In this document: positions 1 to 11,231 of the stretch, piece by piece
Layout of the letters: every line of letters starts with the position of its first letter
How positions within the stretch are numbered: the stretch's first letter is position 1
Notes under the pieces: generated by a model
Told to the model about the DNA's origin: nothing
Databases searched by the model: none
What the model saw: the letters and a program-made list of their open reading frames with translations, nothing else
Origin: Gamarada debralockiae
Lineage: Eukaryota > Ascomycota > Leotiomycetes > Helotiales > Hyphodiscaceae
Direction of reading: 5' to 3'
Length of the DNA: 55,169 nucleotides
NCBI GenBank assembly: GCA_002803225.1
Contig: NXFV01000609.1
Coordinates: forward strand, 1-55,169
Position numbers and translations under genes: made by a program

Positions 1-800
1 CTCCAGAGGAACCCAAGGACTTGCACTGGGTGCTGCCAATTGCTAGCAGCAGCCTTTAGCACGTCTGCTGTAATTTGAAGGTCGGCTTGCCTACTCCAGA
101 GGAACCGGAGGACTTGCACTCCCTGTCCATCATTCTCAGCAGCAGCCTTCAGCACATCTTCCGTGATTTGAAGGCCGGCTTGTTTGCTCCAGAGGAACCG
201 AAGGACTTGTACCGCTTGGCGATTTCTGGCCGCAGCCTTCAGCACGTCTTCTGTGATTTGGAGGCCGGCTTGCTTCATCCAGAGGAACCCAAGGACTTGC
301 ACTGGTTGCTTCCGATTGCTAGCAGCTGCCTCTAGCATATCTTCTGTGATTTGGAGGCTGGCTTCCTTGCTCCAGAGGAACCTGAGGACTTGTACTGCAT
401 ACGGATTTCTAGCAGCAGCCTTCAGAACATCTTCTGTGATTTGGAGGTCGACTTGCTTGCTCCAGAGGAACCGAAGGACTTGTACTGCTTGGCGATTTCT
501 GGCAGCAGCCTTCAGCACATCTTCCGTGATTTGGAGGCTAGCTTGCTTCTTCCAGAGGAATCGGAGGACTTGTACTCCCTGATCCTCGTTCTTAGCAGCA
601 GCCTCTAGCACGTCTTCTGTTATTTGGAGGTTGGCTTGCTTGCTCCAGAGGAACCCAAGGACTTGCACTCCCTGTTCCTCATTCTTAGCAGCAGCCTTCA
701 GTACATCTTCCGTGATTTGAAGACTAGCTTCCTTGCTCCACAGGAAGCCGAGGACTTGCAATCCCTGCCGCGAATTGCCAGCAGCAGCTTCTAACACCTC
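1..800 (-). repeat. Near-identical 90/93-base tandem repeats in the NLR C-terminus
   Basis: About nine head-to-tail units lie here, each 30 or 31 codons, all in frame on the minus strand. The shared core starts LQITEDVLKAAA, continues with a variable loop of about five residues, and then has VQVLRFLW. Loops seen include KNEEQG, KNEDQG, RNRQA, RNPYA, SNRKQP and ENDGQG. A second variable spot follows the Trp (SKQAN, KKQAS, SKQVD, SKEAS, MKQAG, SRQAD). Length changes (90 against 93 bases) fall inside the first variable loop. Units between about 800 and 3000 are older, diverged versions of the same fold. The array continues past the window edge. Confidence 0.9.
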
Positions 801-3800
801 CTCATCACACTTAAATGGCCAATTACTAAAATCCAATGCAACAAGCGCATCCACAGAAGAAGATCTGACCCTGTCCAAGACCATCTCTCTTTCAACAATT
901 CCACTAAATCCTGAGGCCTGTAAAAGTTGCAACATTTGCGCAGCTCCTTCCTTCCTCTTAGCAGCCACCCGATAAATTGATGGTTCTGAGACGGAACTTG
1001 GCTGTAAGCGAGGCAGTAGTTTCTGTACGAAACTCAGATCGTCTTCATTATATGCTCCAGATACCACCCGATATATCAGATCATAATTGATCATATCGTC
1101 ATCGCAAAATCTGAGTAACTTATTGAGAAGGTCTGGATCAATGCGTGATGAATTGCCAAGTCCATACACTTCTATGTGTATACCAAGATCTCCTCTCTTC
1201 CCCAAGAACGACTTCAGACATCGGAAGTTACCTTGGTGGACCAAGGTTTCGCAAAATAGCGTCGTCAAGAATGGCTCCTCTGACCAGTCAGTCATATCGT
1301 GCTCAAATAGCAATTCCATCAGCTCGTATGCATGTGCCAGATTAGATGCGCATGCAACAGTGGTCTCTTCCGTTAAAACGTCTCCACGAAAGCGATCTAA
1401 TAGCATAGGCATCACCAAGTTTCCTCGGTCTCGGTTCTTGCTCGCTGCCAATATGGCATCTACTGAAACAGCGACCTCCGCATCGCGGTCGAGCAGGTAT
1501 TTGACGAGCTCATGTCCACAACCCTGATTCTGTGATGCAATTTCGATCGCTTCAGTCGTGACACAGAGGCCAGGTATATCTGCGAAAATCATCTCGGTCA
1601 TCTCTAATCCACAAGACTCGTTCGCAACAATAGTTTCGACTAGCCACCTGAGTCCTTCTGGTGCATCAACACGATTGAGAAAGACACGGAGGACTTCCAC
1701 ATCAGGAAACGCGGCTGCATGCCACAACGAATCTTGTAACAGAGATTGATCTTGTACGTAGCGCAGAGCGTCTTCCAGAATGGCTGGTTCAATTGTGTGA
1801 TTGCCAATTATTGCTTCCGCCAACAAGCTACTTCTTGTAGCAAGATCATCCTTTCGTAACTCAAGGAAGAGTTTAATGAGCTCGTTAATCGAGCCTTGAT
1901 TCCTTGCAGCGTTCTCAATAATCGCAATATCAAGTGTGAGCTTGCTAGGCAAGCTGAGAAGCTTTTTCCAAATCCTTACGTCAAGGTGATGCATTGCTGC
2001 TGCTTTTTCCAAGACAAGAGAAGTGACATCTTGAAAGCGTTCTAGTAAGACTGCCACGATCTCGCTGCCAGAGTTGGAATTTTGCATCGCAGCCATAATG
2101 ATATTGTCGACGTCTGCAACTTCGACTTCATAAGTCAAGAGCATCTGCATGAGCTCTAGTCCACTCCTCCGATTACTCGCAGCTGCTACCAAGACATCCT
2201 GCGTGACATGAACTGGCGAAAAGGCCTCTAATAGAATCTCGAGTGTTCGAACATTGCCATTTGTAGCACTAGTGATGATCACCTCTTCGTCTGGCTTCCA
2301 ATCGGGAAATTGAGCAATTATCAGCTTTAAAAGCCCACTCCCTATCTCACGGTTGCTCGCAGCAGCTTTGATTGTCCGACGATCTGCTCTCATGGGCTTG
2401 AACGTTTCAAACAACGAACGCAAGATTGAGAGGCCGTGGTACTCATTCGAAGCAGCAGCAGCATACACCTCCACACTGCATGTGCACAGTCCTGGTAAAA
2501 GTAATCGAACAATCTTGTCCCCATGATCTTCATTACGTGCTGCGGCCACGAGTAGACCATCTTTCCAAAGGTCAGTCTGGCTCATTGAGCCAGTACAGAG
2601 ATCTTGAAGACGCCTAAAAGTTGTCGCATTGCAATGGAGAGCAGCCCCTTCTAGGATACCATATGTGATGAGATTCTCTGTTTGCAGATCAAGGAGCCAC
2701 AGCACGAAAGTGTCCTTGCCAGTTCGCACAGCTGCATGTATTTCCATGGATCGAAGGTAAACCGAGGGTTCGTTAGGAATCCTTGTTCTGATTACTTTTT
2801 CAACACTTCGATGCTCGTGACGAATCGCAACATATAAAGGCTGCAGTCTAGTCGTTCTTGTGCGGACGGTGAAGTCCTCACCATCATCTATCATTTTCTC
2901 GACAATTTCAGAGAAGCCGAACGCGCATGCAACAAATGTTCGACTTGGTGGGTACGCATTCCATGGGTTCACGCTATCTAATAGCTTGGCAGTTAACGCC
3001 TTCGATCCGATGTCTTTGGCATTAAGATCCATTGTGTCAACAGAGCCCCAACAAGCTCTATCCCACCTAGAGAATTCACGAGCTGTACTCTGGCCGCCTA
3101 GGAGGAAACTGTGGAGTTTGGACTCAAGTGGCACCTCGAGAATGCCGAGCTTTTGATTTGTCCCTGCAAGACTGCAATGATATGGCCAGTAGACGTTAGC
3201 GTAGTCTCTGAAAGTCTTATTGCCACTGTTCGGCGTGGAATACTCTTGCCCGACATATTGTGACAGACATTGCTCGAGGCACATGTCAGCTACGACTCGA
3301 TTCAGCAGTGCTTTTGGCCAGTCTTGTCGCTCATCTTCGAAATAATTCGTGACCGAAAGGTGAAAGATCCGAAATCGGTCAAGATCTTCGTCGTGCTTGA
3401 TAAAGTTGCAGCAAATATCTATGACTTCCTCCTTAGTCTTGATATCAACACGATCGGAACCCACGTTGAGAGCTTGGATGAAAGCAACGGTCGAAAGTGG
3501 CTGCTTTGCACAGAGCAACCACGCAATCGCTTTGTGTGCAATGATTTGACTTGAGCGACCTTGCCCCAGGAGTTGCTGGTAGATGACATCGTAACTAGCC
3601 TTGAGGCCCTTTGGAAGTCTTGACAGCTGATAGCGCATGTCTCCCTCTATCTTATTTATATTCGTGTCAAACAAAGCTTGTAGCTGCAGGCCAACCCAGC
3701 GGAATCTTATAAAGTCAGTTAGGAGAAGACAGAGAGGGAAACAAAGCTTACATGCCATCCGCCCCGTCAACTAACGTCTTCCGTATTTCAATCTGAAGCT

Positions 3801-5542
3801 GTGCTGAAATGCGCCTACCAGAAGTTTTCAATCTGCGTTGTATTTCCTTCTCCAACTGCTCATCGACATACTTCTCAATATCTGCTTTGTTGTCCTGAGC
3901 AGAAATCCAAAGTTCTGGTTGATCCGAGAAGGCGACCTTGATATCCATCTCATCCCGACTAGCAACGAATATCTTAACAACCTTTCCAGGCGAGGATGCT
4001 ATGGTCTTTAGACCCTGGAATAGGGCCTCGCGCTTGCGGTCTTGGCTGTTGCACTCATCGAGACCATCAATGATGATAGTAGCCGAATCAATTTCTTTTA
4101 ATTCGATGATGAGGTCGACACTTTCATCGATCTCAAGATCTCGCTCCTGATCTGAATCTAACATCGCCTGGTAGCGGCGGGCCACAGGGTCCGCCAAAGG
4201 AACTGACTCCGTAGGTCGCGCTATCTGTTTAGCTATTGAACGTAGAACGTTGGATGAATCACCACGCTTGGTATCATCAGAAGTCCTCGAGCAGTAGAAG
4301 TACGCGATCGGCGTTGAGCCGTGGGTGGTTTCCTGCTCTTGCAGGATTGAGTCTATGACTCTCGATCTACGCATACTAGATTAGTTTCCAACCCGAGCGA
4401 CCAGACGATCAACTCACGTCAATAATGTCTTCCCTGACCCGGCTATAGTAGGTTGTAGTTAGAACACGGCTGACAATACTCCGACGATTACAACAAAACA
4501 CAGATGATAGAAAAATCGAAACAATTGAAGACAGGGCGTACGGGAACCATGCAGCCACAGAATCGCTGATTCAGGGCGAGTCTTCCAGTCCTTGAACTTC
4601 GTCGTTTTTAGTAGCCACTCTCCAGACCCTTCGGACCTGGATCTGCTGTTGTTGCGATGGTGATCTGCATATGGAGTATTTGAGAGCCAATTCATGACTC
4701 TTTTCTTCTTAGCGCTTTCCTTCTTGGCTACTCCGACAACGTTAGCACCTGATATTTGTGTAGATGGCAAGTGCTCTACCTTCGATACGATCAAAGACCT
4801 CTAAATTAGGCTTATTGATCTCCTCTCGAAGCCGGCGGAAAGCACTCGTCATCCCCTCACCATAGATGAGTGCCATGTGGGTGTCGAAAATACCCATCAG
4901 AGAATAAGCCTTGTCCTCTTCACGCTTAGTCTCACGATTTTCTGCCCATGACATTCGCTCAGTGACACTAAATTCAGACAGAGGGGTTCCTTGAAAAGCC
5001 CTTGCCGTAATTCCCGTTATCTCGTGAAGTTGTTGCTCTAACGACTTCTTGTCGCCGAGTCGTTTGCCCTTTGAGCAAAAGAATTCAACCGAAGGCGGAG
5101 CAATAAGCTCTTGCAGTGTCCAGCCCCGGCTAAACCATTTGCTATTCCGAAAAGCCAGTTCCCACGACTGGAAGGATAGGTTGTTCTGATTATAATCATT
5201 TGTCGAAACATCTGATAGATATACGTAACATTTGGCCGCATTACGGTACCAGCGAAACATAGAGTTAATAGCCTCTGAAAGCTCGGTGTTATTCGATTTG
5301 TCAATGCAACAAGTATCCGCCCAGAAATACTGTAGGCCATCACGAGTAGCTTGCTCTGCGCAGAACTGGATCTTTCGATATCCAGCCTTACTCTTGCCAG
5401 CACCTATTCTCAAGTCGTTAAACGTGGCCTCCTCCTCCTCCTCTCCCCAAGTATGCGAAAGTATCGCATAGCGAGGAATGTTGTCGATAAGATCTTTAGT
5501 AAGACTGAATTCGCCAGGGTTTTTGATCTCTAAAAGACGCAT
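1..5542 (-). CDS. HET-NACHT-repeat NLR-like protein (3' end cut by window edge)
   Basis: Proposed exons, in transcription order: 5542-4789, 4727-4542, 4442-4418, 4375-3752 and 3705-<1. Phases agree throughout and four introns (42-99 bases) have GT-AG ends. Residues 1-250 are a HET domain (MRLLEI start, YAILSHTWG, FWADTCCIDK, SRGWTLQELIAP). The NACHT domain follows: LWLHGSPGSGKT (P-loop rebuilt across the third exon junction), then IIIDGLDECN (Walker B), then FRWVGLQLQAL and LPKGLKASYDVIYQQ of the winged-helix region. Exon 5 is open for at least 1234 codons of about 30-residue ankyrin-like repeats and ends in nearly identical copies. At least 1764 residues are visible. Family knowledge: fungal HET-NACHT-repeat proteins (HET-E/HNWD type) act in heterokaryon incompatibility; HET triggers cell death and the repeats recognise the ligand. 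The architecture is clear. The partner is unknown and the C-terminus is not seen. Confidence 0.9.
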
Positions 5543-6646
5543 GATTGTGCACGGATATTGAGAAGCTCAAGAAGAAGGGAGTTCTCTAGATAGACGTGAA
5601 TATAGCAACTCGGCTCGTTAGTCGAAGATAGTTGTTTACAATGAGCATAGGGAGACACGAGGTGGGGTTCAAATTGTGAGCAGCACATCTGACTTCAATG
5701 GCCTGGCTCTCGCTTACCTCGCCAGTGATACAACGATATTAATAACTAGTGCGAAAATACAACGGCTTGCATAACTAGTGTGTAATCAGCAAAAATCGTC
5801 AAAAAAAAGCAACACCACAAAATCATAGAATCTAACCGACTTATAACTCAACCACTATAAGTACAGTTAGGTTTATATAATATGCAAATCAATTATATTA
5901 TACAAATACTATTTCCTAAGTACATTATAAACATAAAGGTGTTTGGCTGTGAATTAATAAGGTCCTCAAAATCGCGAATTTAGGGCTAGAATTATATGGC
6001 CTTATATTTAAGGCGTTAATGCGGGGGTTAAGGCATTTTGGCGCTGGGCGCTGGTCGACCTTCCTGACTTGACGTGACGGAGTAGAAGAGTATGTGTCGT
6101 CTTTCTGCCAGATGTACAACTACCGTATTAATTGCTTTATAAGACCGGTTCATTTTATAAGCAATTCTCTTATACAAGCAGTGATTCCAACTGGCTGAAA
6201 TGGAAGACATAAGGTTATAAGCAATATAATAAGTTGAAAACCCAGGAAATTTCCCTTCTTTTTTACTTTCAAACTCCCTACCAAAGCCTATCGTCCGTAA
6301 GATCAATTCCAGCGACTTGAAGCTGTAGATAAAGGGCGCTGTGCGTTATAATTATAGGGAGTTGTACGCTGTAATTATAAGGAGTAATGCGCTGTAAATA
6401 CGCTAACGCTCGAAGATTTAGCGATCATTGCCCTGAAAATTTTACGAGTGGCAGCCTGGAACTCGCACTTTTAGCAAAATCAAGGTACAAGCAACGAATT
6501 TTGCTATAAACAACGGCTCTAATTGGTCAAAAAGCAGGATTTAAAGTTATAAGCTCGGTGCCTAATTAATGCGGTAGTGTAATGGAAAATCATTCATTGA
6601 AAATGGGCATCATATGCTTACGGTGAAAACAATCCTATGCGCGGCC
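5543..6646. other. AT-rich intergenic stretch, no convincing gene
   Basis: The first 200 bases upstream of the NLR start probably hold its promoter. From about 5740 to 6600 the DNA is AT-rich, with repeated short words such as ataagcaat and three loose copies of a gctgtaattata-type word near 6340-6400. Only short ORFs are present. It may be a decayed repeat, but no terminal repeats could be recognised. Confidence 0.4.
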
Positions 6647-8617
6647 TCATGATGCCTCAGAATCATTACCCTCACCTAACTCGGAACTGGAGCTCTCTCC
6701 ATTTTCCTCCTCGCCGTGAATCTCAACATCATCAGAATGCGCATCTTTGCCAGCCCACCTGCCCCGCTTCCGTGACCTTTTATCCTGCCCCCGCACCCCT
6801 CGCTTCTGTCTCATGGGCTTCAAGAACCCATCAATGTGCACCGCCCCATCCATCTCATAACTATCATCCAACAACTCATAAATCTCATCTATCTCCAGTT
6901 TATGATATTTCTCCAAATGCCTCCGCAGACCAGAAACATATCCAAACCCTCTATTCTGTCTACGGCAGTCCTCAATAGGACAGAACCATGATTTCTTCTC
7001 CAGTTCTGCAGGTACCTTACGTTTACGCAACCTGGATATGCTTCTCGATGCTTTGATTTCTGACTCTTCGCTCTCTTCATCGGATCTTTCGTCCTCTGGA
7101 CCAAAATCAGGAATTTCCTCATGCTGGTACGTCGTACTGAAATCTTTATCCTTCTCAGCGAACGGCGTTTCGACCAGCGTCATCATCGTCATCCTCTCCC
7201 CAAACAAATCCGCACACCGCTGTGTAGTTCTCGCAATAACATCATGCGGAAATCCAACAAGAGCCGCCGAGCCAAGGACTTCGCTCCAGTCCCTTAACCC
7301 CAATTTCTTTTGCCTCGAAATCTTCAGCTCTTCAGACGTTGCTCGTTTCGCCGGCGACTTTCTCGATTTCTCCGAAACAGCGGAAGGCGATCTTGGAGGA
7401 AGTATACGCTGAGATGCTGCGAATGATGGAAGTGGTTTCTTCTGTATTCGCGCAATGCGAACGAGATATTCTTGTTGGTTTTCGCCCTCCAAGCGTTCGT
7501 ATACCTTCTGGGGACGACCTCGATGAGTCTTCTTCGCTCGGAAAAGTTCTGTAGAACTAGGCCCTGAGGCTTGGATGGCATCACCTTTGGGAAGTAGAGC
7601 CAGATTTGCGAATTTGCGGGGCCGTCCTCGTGGTCGCTTAGCTGGTGAAGCGGAATCTTCGCCTCCGACTGTCTCGTCGTCTGTATTGACCGCCGAGCGA
7701 GATCCGATCCGATGGCAGGTTTCTCGTGCGTGATGGAGTGCCATGAAGACTTCATCTAATTTTGAGAGGGTATGGCGAATTGATGGACGGAGAATTTCCG
7801 CTGAGCGTTCGTCGTCGGCTGAGATGACTGGCTTCAGCCAGCCTCTTGGCTGTGGCGGCTCTGAGGGCTCCTTTATGATAGGTTCAGGACCCTCTTCTTC
7901 TCCCTCTAAGTCATCAATAACCTCGTCCAGACCCTCTTTCTCGGAGACCCAAATATCATGGGACACGTGACCCGGTTCCTCTGTGCCAGTCTTGATCCTC
8001 ATCCTATCGTAATGACTGTCATCAACTCCATCCATTTCCTCACCACTCCTCGCTTCCTCCCGTCCCTCAAAGCGCTCCCTCGCAAACTTCAACGTAACAG
8101 CCACCAACAGCTCCTCCAACATCCCACTCCCCGTCTCTTCTCCATTCCTCCTCCTAAACGTAAACCCCTCATCCCCATCATCTTCCCCCACCACCTCCCC
8201 CTCCCTCGGCACATCTCCCACCTCCAACGGCCACGCAGTCCACCCCTTCGGTGGGCTCCACCCCATGCCCTCACCCTCCTCATCAAACTCCTCCCCCCTT
8301 CCCTTCCTCTCCCAAAATCGCCTAGCGCGTCGCTTCAACGCATGAGCATTATATAAATGAATTGACAAATCCTGATTGCGGATTTGGTCCAAGGAGGCGG
8401 AGAGACCGCGCTCTTGCTCGATGAGCGAGAGGTAGGTTGAGGATGGGCCGGTCCAGCGATTTGGTCGTTTTGGTGGTGGTGAGGGAGTTGGGGAGGGGGA
8501 ATAGGCGTCTGTGTCTGAGACCTGGGGCTCCATTTTGGTTACATGGTGTTGTTGTTGGTGTTGGGAAGGGGAAAGGCAGAGCAAATTTTGAAGATGGTTT
8601 GATATCACGTGGGCCAT
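6647..8617 (-). CDS. Rrn9-domain protein with AT-hooks and C2H2 finger
   Basis: This is an intronless ORF of 656 codons. Near residues 50-100 it carries NRWTGPSSTYLSLIEQERGL and, after a short gap, DLSIHLYNAHALKRRARR. That pattern is typical of the Rrn9 domain of the RNA polymerase I upstream activation factor. Two AT-hook-like motifs (KRPRGRPRKF and HRGRPQKV) sit mid-protein. A C2H2-type finger spans about residues 544-572 (FCPIEDC, then HLEKYH). The C-terminus alternates basic and acidic runs. The inferred role is rDNA transcription initiation in the nucleolus. The start is uncertain: a second Met, MEPQVSD, 28 codons downstream (about 8533) is a plausible alternative because the first 28 residues are Gln/His-rich and unremarkable. 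The family call rests on recognised motifs only. Confidence 0.78.
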   Translation of the reverse strand: MAHVISNHLQNLLCLSPSQHQQQHHVTKMEPQVSDTDAYSPSPTPSPPPKRPNRWTGPSSTYLSLIEQERGLSASLDQIRNQDLSIHLYNAHALKRRARRFWERKGRGEEFDEEGEGMGWSPPKGWTAWPLEVGDVPREGEVVGEDDGDEGFTFRRRNGEETGSGMLEELLVAVTLKFARERFEGREEARSGEEMDGVDDSHYDRMRIKTGTEEPGHVSHDIWVSEKEGLDEVIDDLEGEEEGPEPIIKEPSEPPQPRGWLKPVISADDERSAEILRPSIRHTLSKLDEVFMALHHARETCHRIGSRSAVNTDDETVGGEDSASPAKRPRGRPRKFANLALLPKGDAIQASGPSSTELFRAKKTHRGRPQKVYERLEGENQQEYLVRIARIQKKPLPSFAASQRILPPRSPSAVSEKSRKSPAKRATSEELKISRQKKLGLRDWSEVLGSAALVGFPHDVIARTTQRCADLFGERMTMMTLVETPFAEKDKDFSTTYQHEEIPDFGPEDERSDEESEESEIKASRSISRLRKRKVPAELEKKSWFCPIEDCRRQNRGFGYVSGLRRHLEKYHKLEIDEIYELLDDSYEMDGAVHIDGFLKPMRQKRGVRGQDKRSRKRGRWAGKDAHSDDVEIHGEEENGESSSSELGEGNDSEAS

Positions 8618-9092
8618 TTGAAAATTACGCTAACCAGATTCGTTCTCAAACCTAGATGACGTTAGATTCGGAGATAGTAGGTGAATTACGAATCAATATG
8701 TCTGGTAGATTTGAAGGGCATATAATCTCTTAGGTGGCTTCTTTAATTACGGTACACTACGTCAATATGACAGCTGTCAAATCATTAGTGAACTATGATT
8801 CTTCGTCCTTTAGTTCCCTCGCCTGTCCCAAAGTGGGCCAGCCGGGCTGAAGATTGCCAAACCTTCATCAGTTGATATTGACGTCAACAAACTCATCTCA
8901 GCTAATGCCAAGGGAGAAGACGGTGATAGCATCATCAATTGCTACTTTCGGAAGTCCTCCCCTCGCGTGGCCCGCCGCATTGACTTCGCACTTCTCACGA
9001 ACAATGATTCCCCAACTTCCTTAAGCTTCCTCCACTCAATTGCACTCCTTCTATTCTCTTCAATTATGCGTGGTTGAGTCACTCGATCCATC
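8618..9092. other. Intergenic, likely promoter of the Rrn9-domain gene
   Basis: No ORF of note. A CACGTG core (TCACGTGG) lies at about 8605-8612, just inside the ORF's first codons. This fits either a promoter element or the shorter start at about 8533. Nothing else is recognised. Confidence 0.35.
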
Positions 9093-10760
9093 ACAATGAA
9101 GGACCTCCCCTACGGCGCAACGGAACTAATGGAGGATACCACCGAGTGCGAACCTTCAGAGCCACCTCCGTGTCCCCATCACGCCCACGACCTCCCAACG
9201 GCAACTCAACTACCAAACCCACTCCGAACTTGGAGGAAAATCCAATGTCTAGTCCCACTAACCTCCATGATCGGTCGAAATCTGATGAAGCTGTCTCCTC
9301 TGTCCCAGATTCAGCAATTGCACAAATACACTCAAATCAGGAGTCGGCAATTAATCTCACCAAACGGAATGGATCATATGACACTATTATTTCTAACGAG
9401 GATTCTGCAGTGATGCGAACAGGCCCAGAGGACAAACACTTCCTGCTGCAGACAAAGGTCCTGCTTCGGGACCAGGCCTGGAAGAGGTCACGGCAGACAA
9501 CCTATCACCCGAGCCACTGAGAAAGCAAGAGCAGCAGCCAGGATAGCCCATTCGCGCTCCTCACTCCCTCCTCCCAGAACCTCAACCTACCCGCCTAAGG
9601 CAAGCCTAAATACCGCAAAGGCAGCGGCCAGATCCGTGTCCACAGAGAACTTCTCTTCACCCTCAACTCCGAGTCCCAACCCAAGTCTCCATCGTTCCCG
9701 CACCGTTGCCTGACCATCAAGATCAAACTCGCCCAGCATTCGTTCCTCGAATATCACAGGGACATTTTCGAGAACAAGTTCGGCCAGCAATCACTCAACT
9801 GTTGGAGTGTGTTGCTCTTTTCCAAAATCCGTTCCAAAATCCGTTCCAAAATCCTGGCGCACGGAGAGTCACCTCAAATGCGAATTTGAAACTTAATACC
9901 AACGCACAGTCTACTACGACAGAGAAGGACCTGATTCAGGAGGAGAGATGTATGTTCGTTGATACGTGGGATGAGGCTCTTGGTCGATGTGTGAGCATCC
10001 GAGATCGCCGACCTTCTACTGTAAGGGAGTTTTTGGAGCAGTTAGATCTACAGGCCGTTGGAACGGTGGAGATGATCGAAGATGTATCTCCCGCCCCAAT
10101 CCCCGCCGCGCTGGCCGCGGACCGGCACACCTATATCCCTGATCGAAGTGCGCCTGCTCCCCAACCGGAGAAGCCAAGAGCGGAAATCCATTCAAGAGAT
10201 TTTGTCAGTATCTTGCTCGACTGGACGAAAGATGGGATGCGAGAAAGGAGTGGAAGCGTGCGGCGAAGGAAGAGAGACGCGCTAGGAAGTTGGGAGGAGT
10301 GTTGTGCGAGCCAAGAACACGAAAATTGCGATTAAACAGGAAGTTGCGGCGCAAAAGAAACGGCAGATGAAGCTGAAAGCTACGGCCAAAGCAACCGCAA
10401 TACAGCAAAAAGCTGACTTTAAATCCAAGGCAAAGCAAGCGAAAGATACTGCGAGGATGCAGAAACGACAGGATAAGATTGATGCGAGAGATGAGAAGTT
10501 GAGGAAGACAAGAGATATGGGGGAATTGGAGGCGAGATGGGGGAGAGAGAATGTGTCTATGAGGAAGGGGTGTTTGGTGCGTGGCATGTGCATAACGCTA
10601 TGGGCATTATGAAAGGGGGGGAGTGCGAGCACCCTGGAAGGTCAGGAAAAGAGACTTTTGCAGGAGGCGGTGTTGGAAAAGAGGTGTGAGGTTGCGCGCG
10701 GGCAAGATATGAGAGTGAGGAAGCTGAGAGAATCAGGCAGAGGACTGGGAACCTAGATGT
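9093..10760 (+). pseudogene. Frameshifted Lys/Arg-rich coiled-coil protein, pseudogene
   Basis: Coding-like sequence moves between frames along this stretch. Segments in order: EKARAAARIAHSRSSLPPPR (about 9518-9710); EERCMFVDTWDEALGRCVS and STVREFLEQLDLQAVGT (about 9940-10070); FCQYLARLDERWDARKEWKR (about 10200-10260); AKNTKIAIKQEVAAQKKRQM (from about 10305, lysine-rich helix); and LEGQEKRLLQEAVLEKRCEV (about 10635-10700). Each segment ends in a stop shortly after leaving its frame, and no GT-AG introns explain the changes. The 5' part is Ser/Pro-rich. I do not recognise the family. A multi-intron gene model is the alternative, but the frame changes inside continuous helix-like sequence favour indels. 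Confidence 0.6.
9820..9854 (+). repeat. 12-base tandem repeat, three copies (FQNP)
   Basis: The word ttccaaaatccg repeats about three times in frame and encodes FQNP repeats inside the pseudogene. It is a slippage-type microrepeat. Confidence 0.85.
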
Positions 10761-11231
10761 GAAGAGGTAGGAGATGACTTAGTGGGAGATGCAGGGTTTG
10801 AGCGTACCACCGAAGGGTATGGCTGCTGTTGCACACCAGAGCGCTGAGAGTCAGGATACTGGAGAGACTGAGGGGGCTGGTAGAAGAGTTGGTGATGAGG
10901 CGGATGTTAGAGGGGGGAACGTACTGTGATGATGTATGTGGTGGACCTCCAGTAAGAAGTCCGAATGAGGTGTTTGGCGGATGTGCTGATTTCGCGATGG
11001 CAGAAGGAGTCTGGGTTGGATAACTGTTCAAGAGCGGCGCATTTGGTAGGAGGCGTTGCTAGGAACGTTGTGGATAAATTTGTGAGGATAATCATGTACG
11101 AAGTTTGGCGCTGGTAAAAGAATTGGGTATGGGCGTTGTCATATCAAAGTTTCCTGTCCACCAAACAGTCATGTAACGAATTCCCTTGATCTATAGTTGT
11201 CATTAATCCAATTTTATTAATGATCTTACAC

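Noticed and set aside
1..800. CRISPR-like array because of regular repeats
   Set aside because: The units are contiguous in-frame codons of a long minus-strand ORF, without unique spacers.
5740..6600. AT-rich stretch as a MITE or other named transposon
   Set aside because: No matching terminal inverted repeats or target-site duplications could be found by eye.
6889..8356. Several ORFs on both strands inside the Rrn9-domain gene
   Set aside because: They are shadows of the 656-codon ORF; their translations are Ser/Arg/Pro runs caused by the biased main frame.
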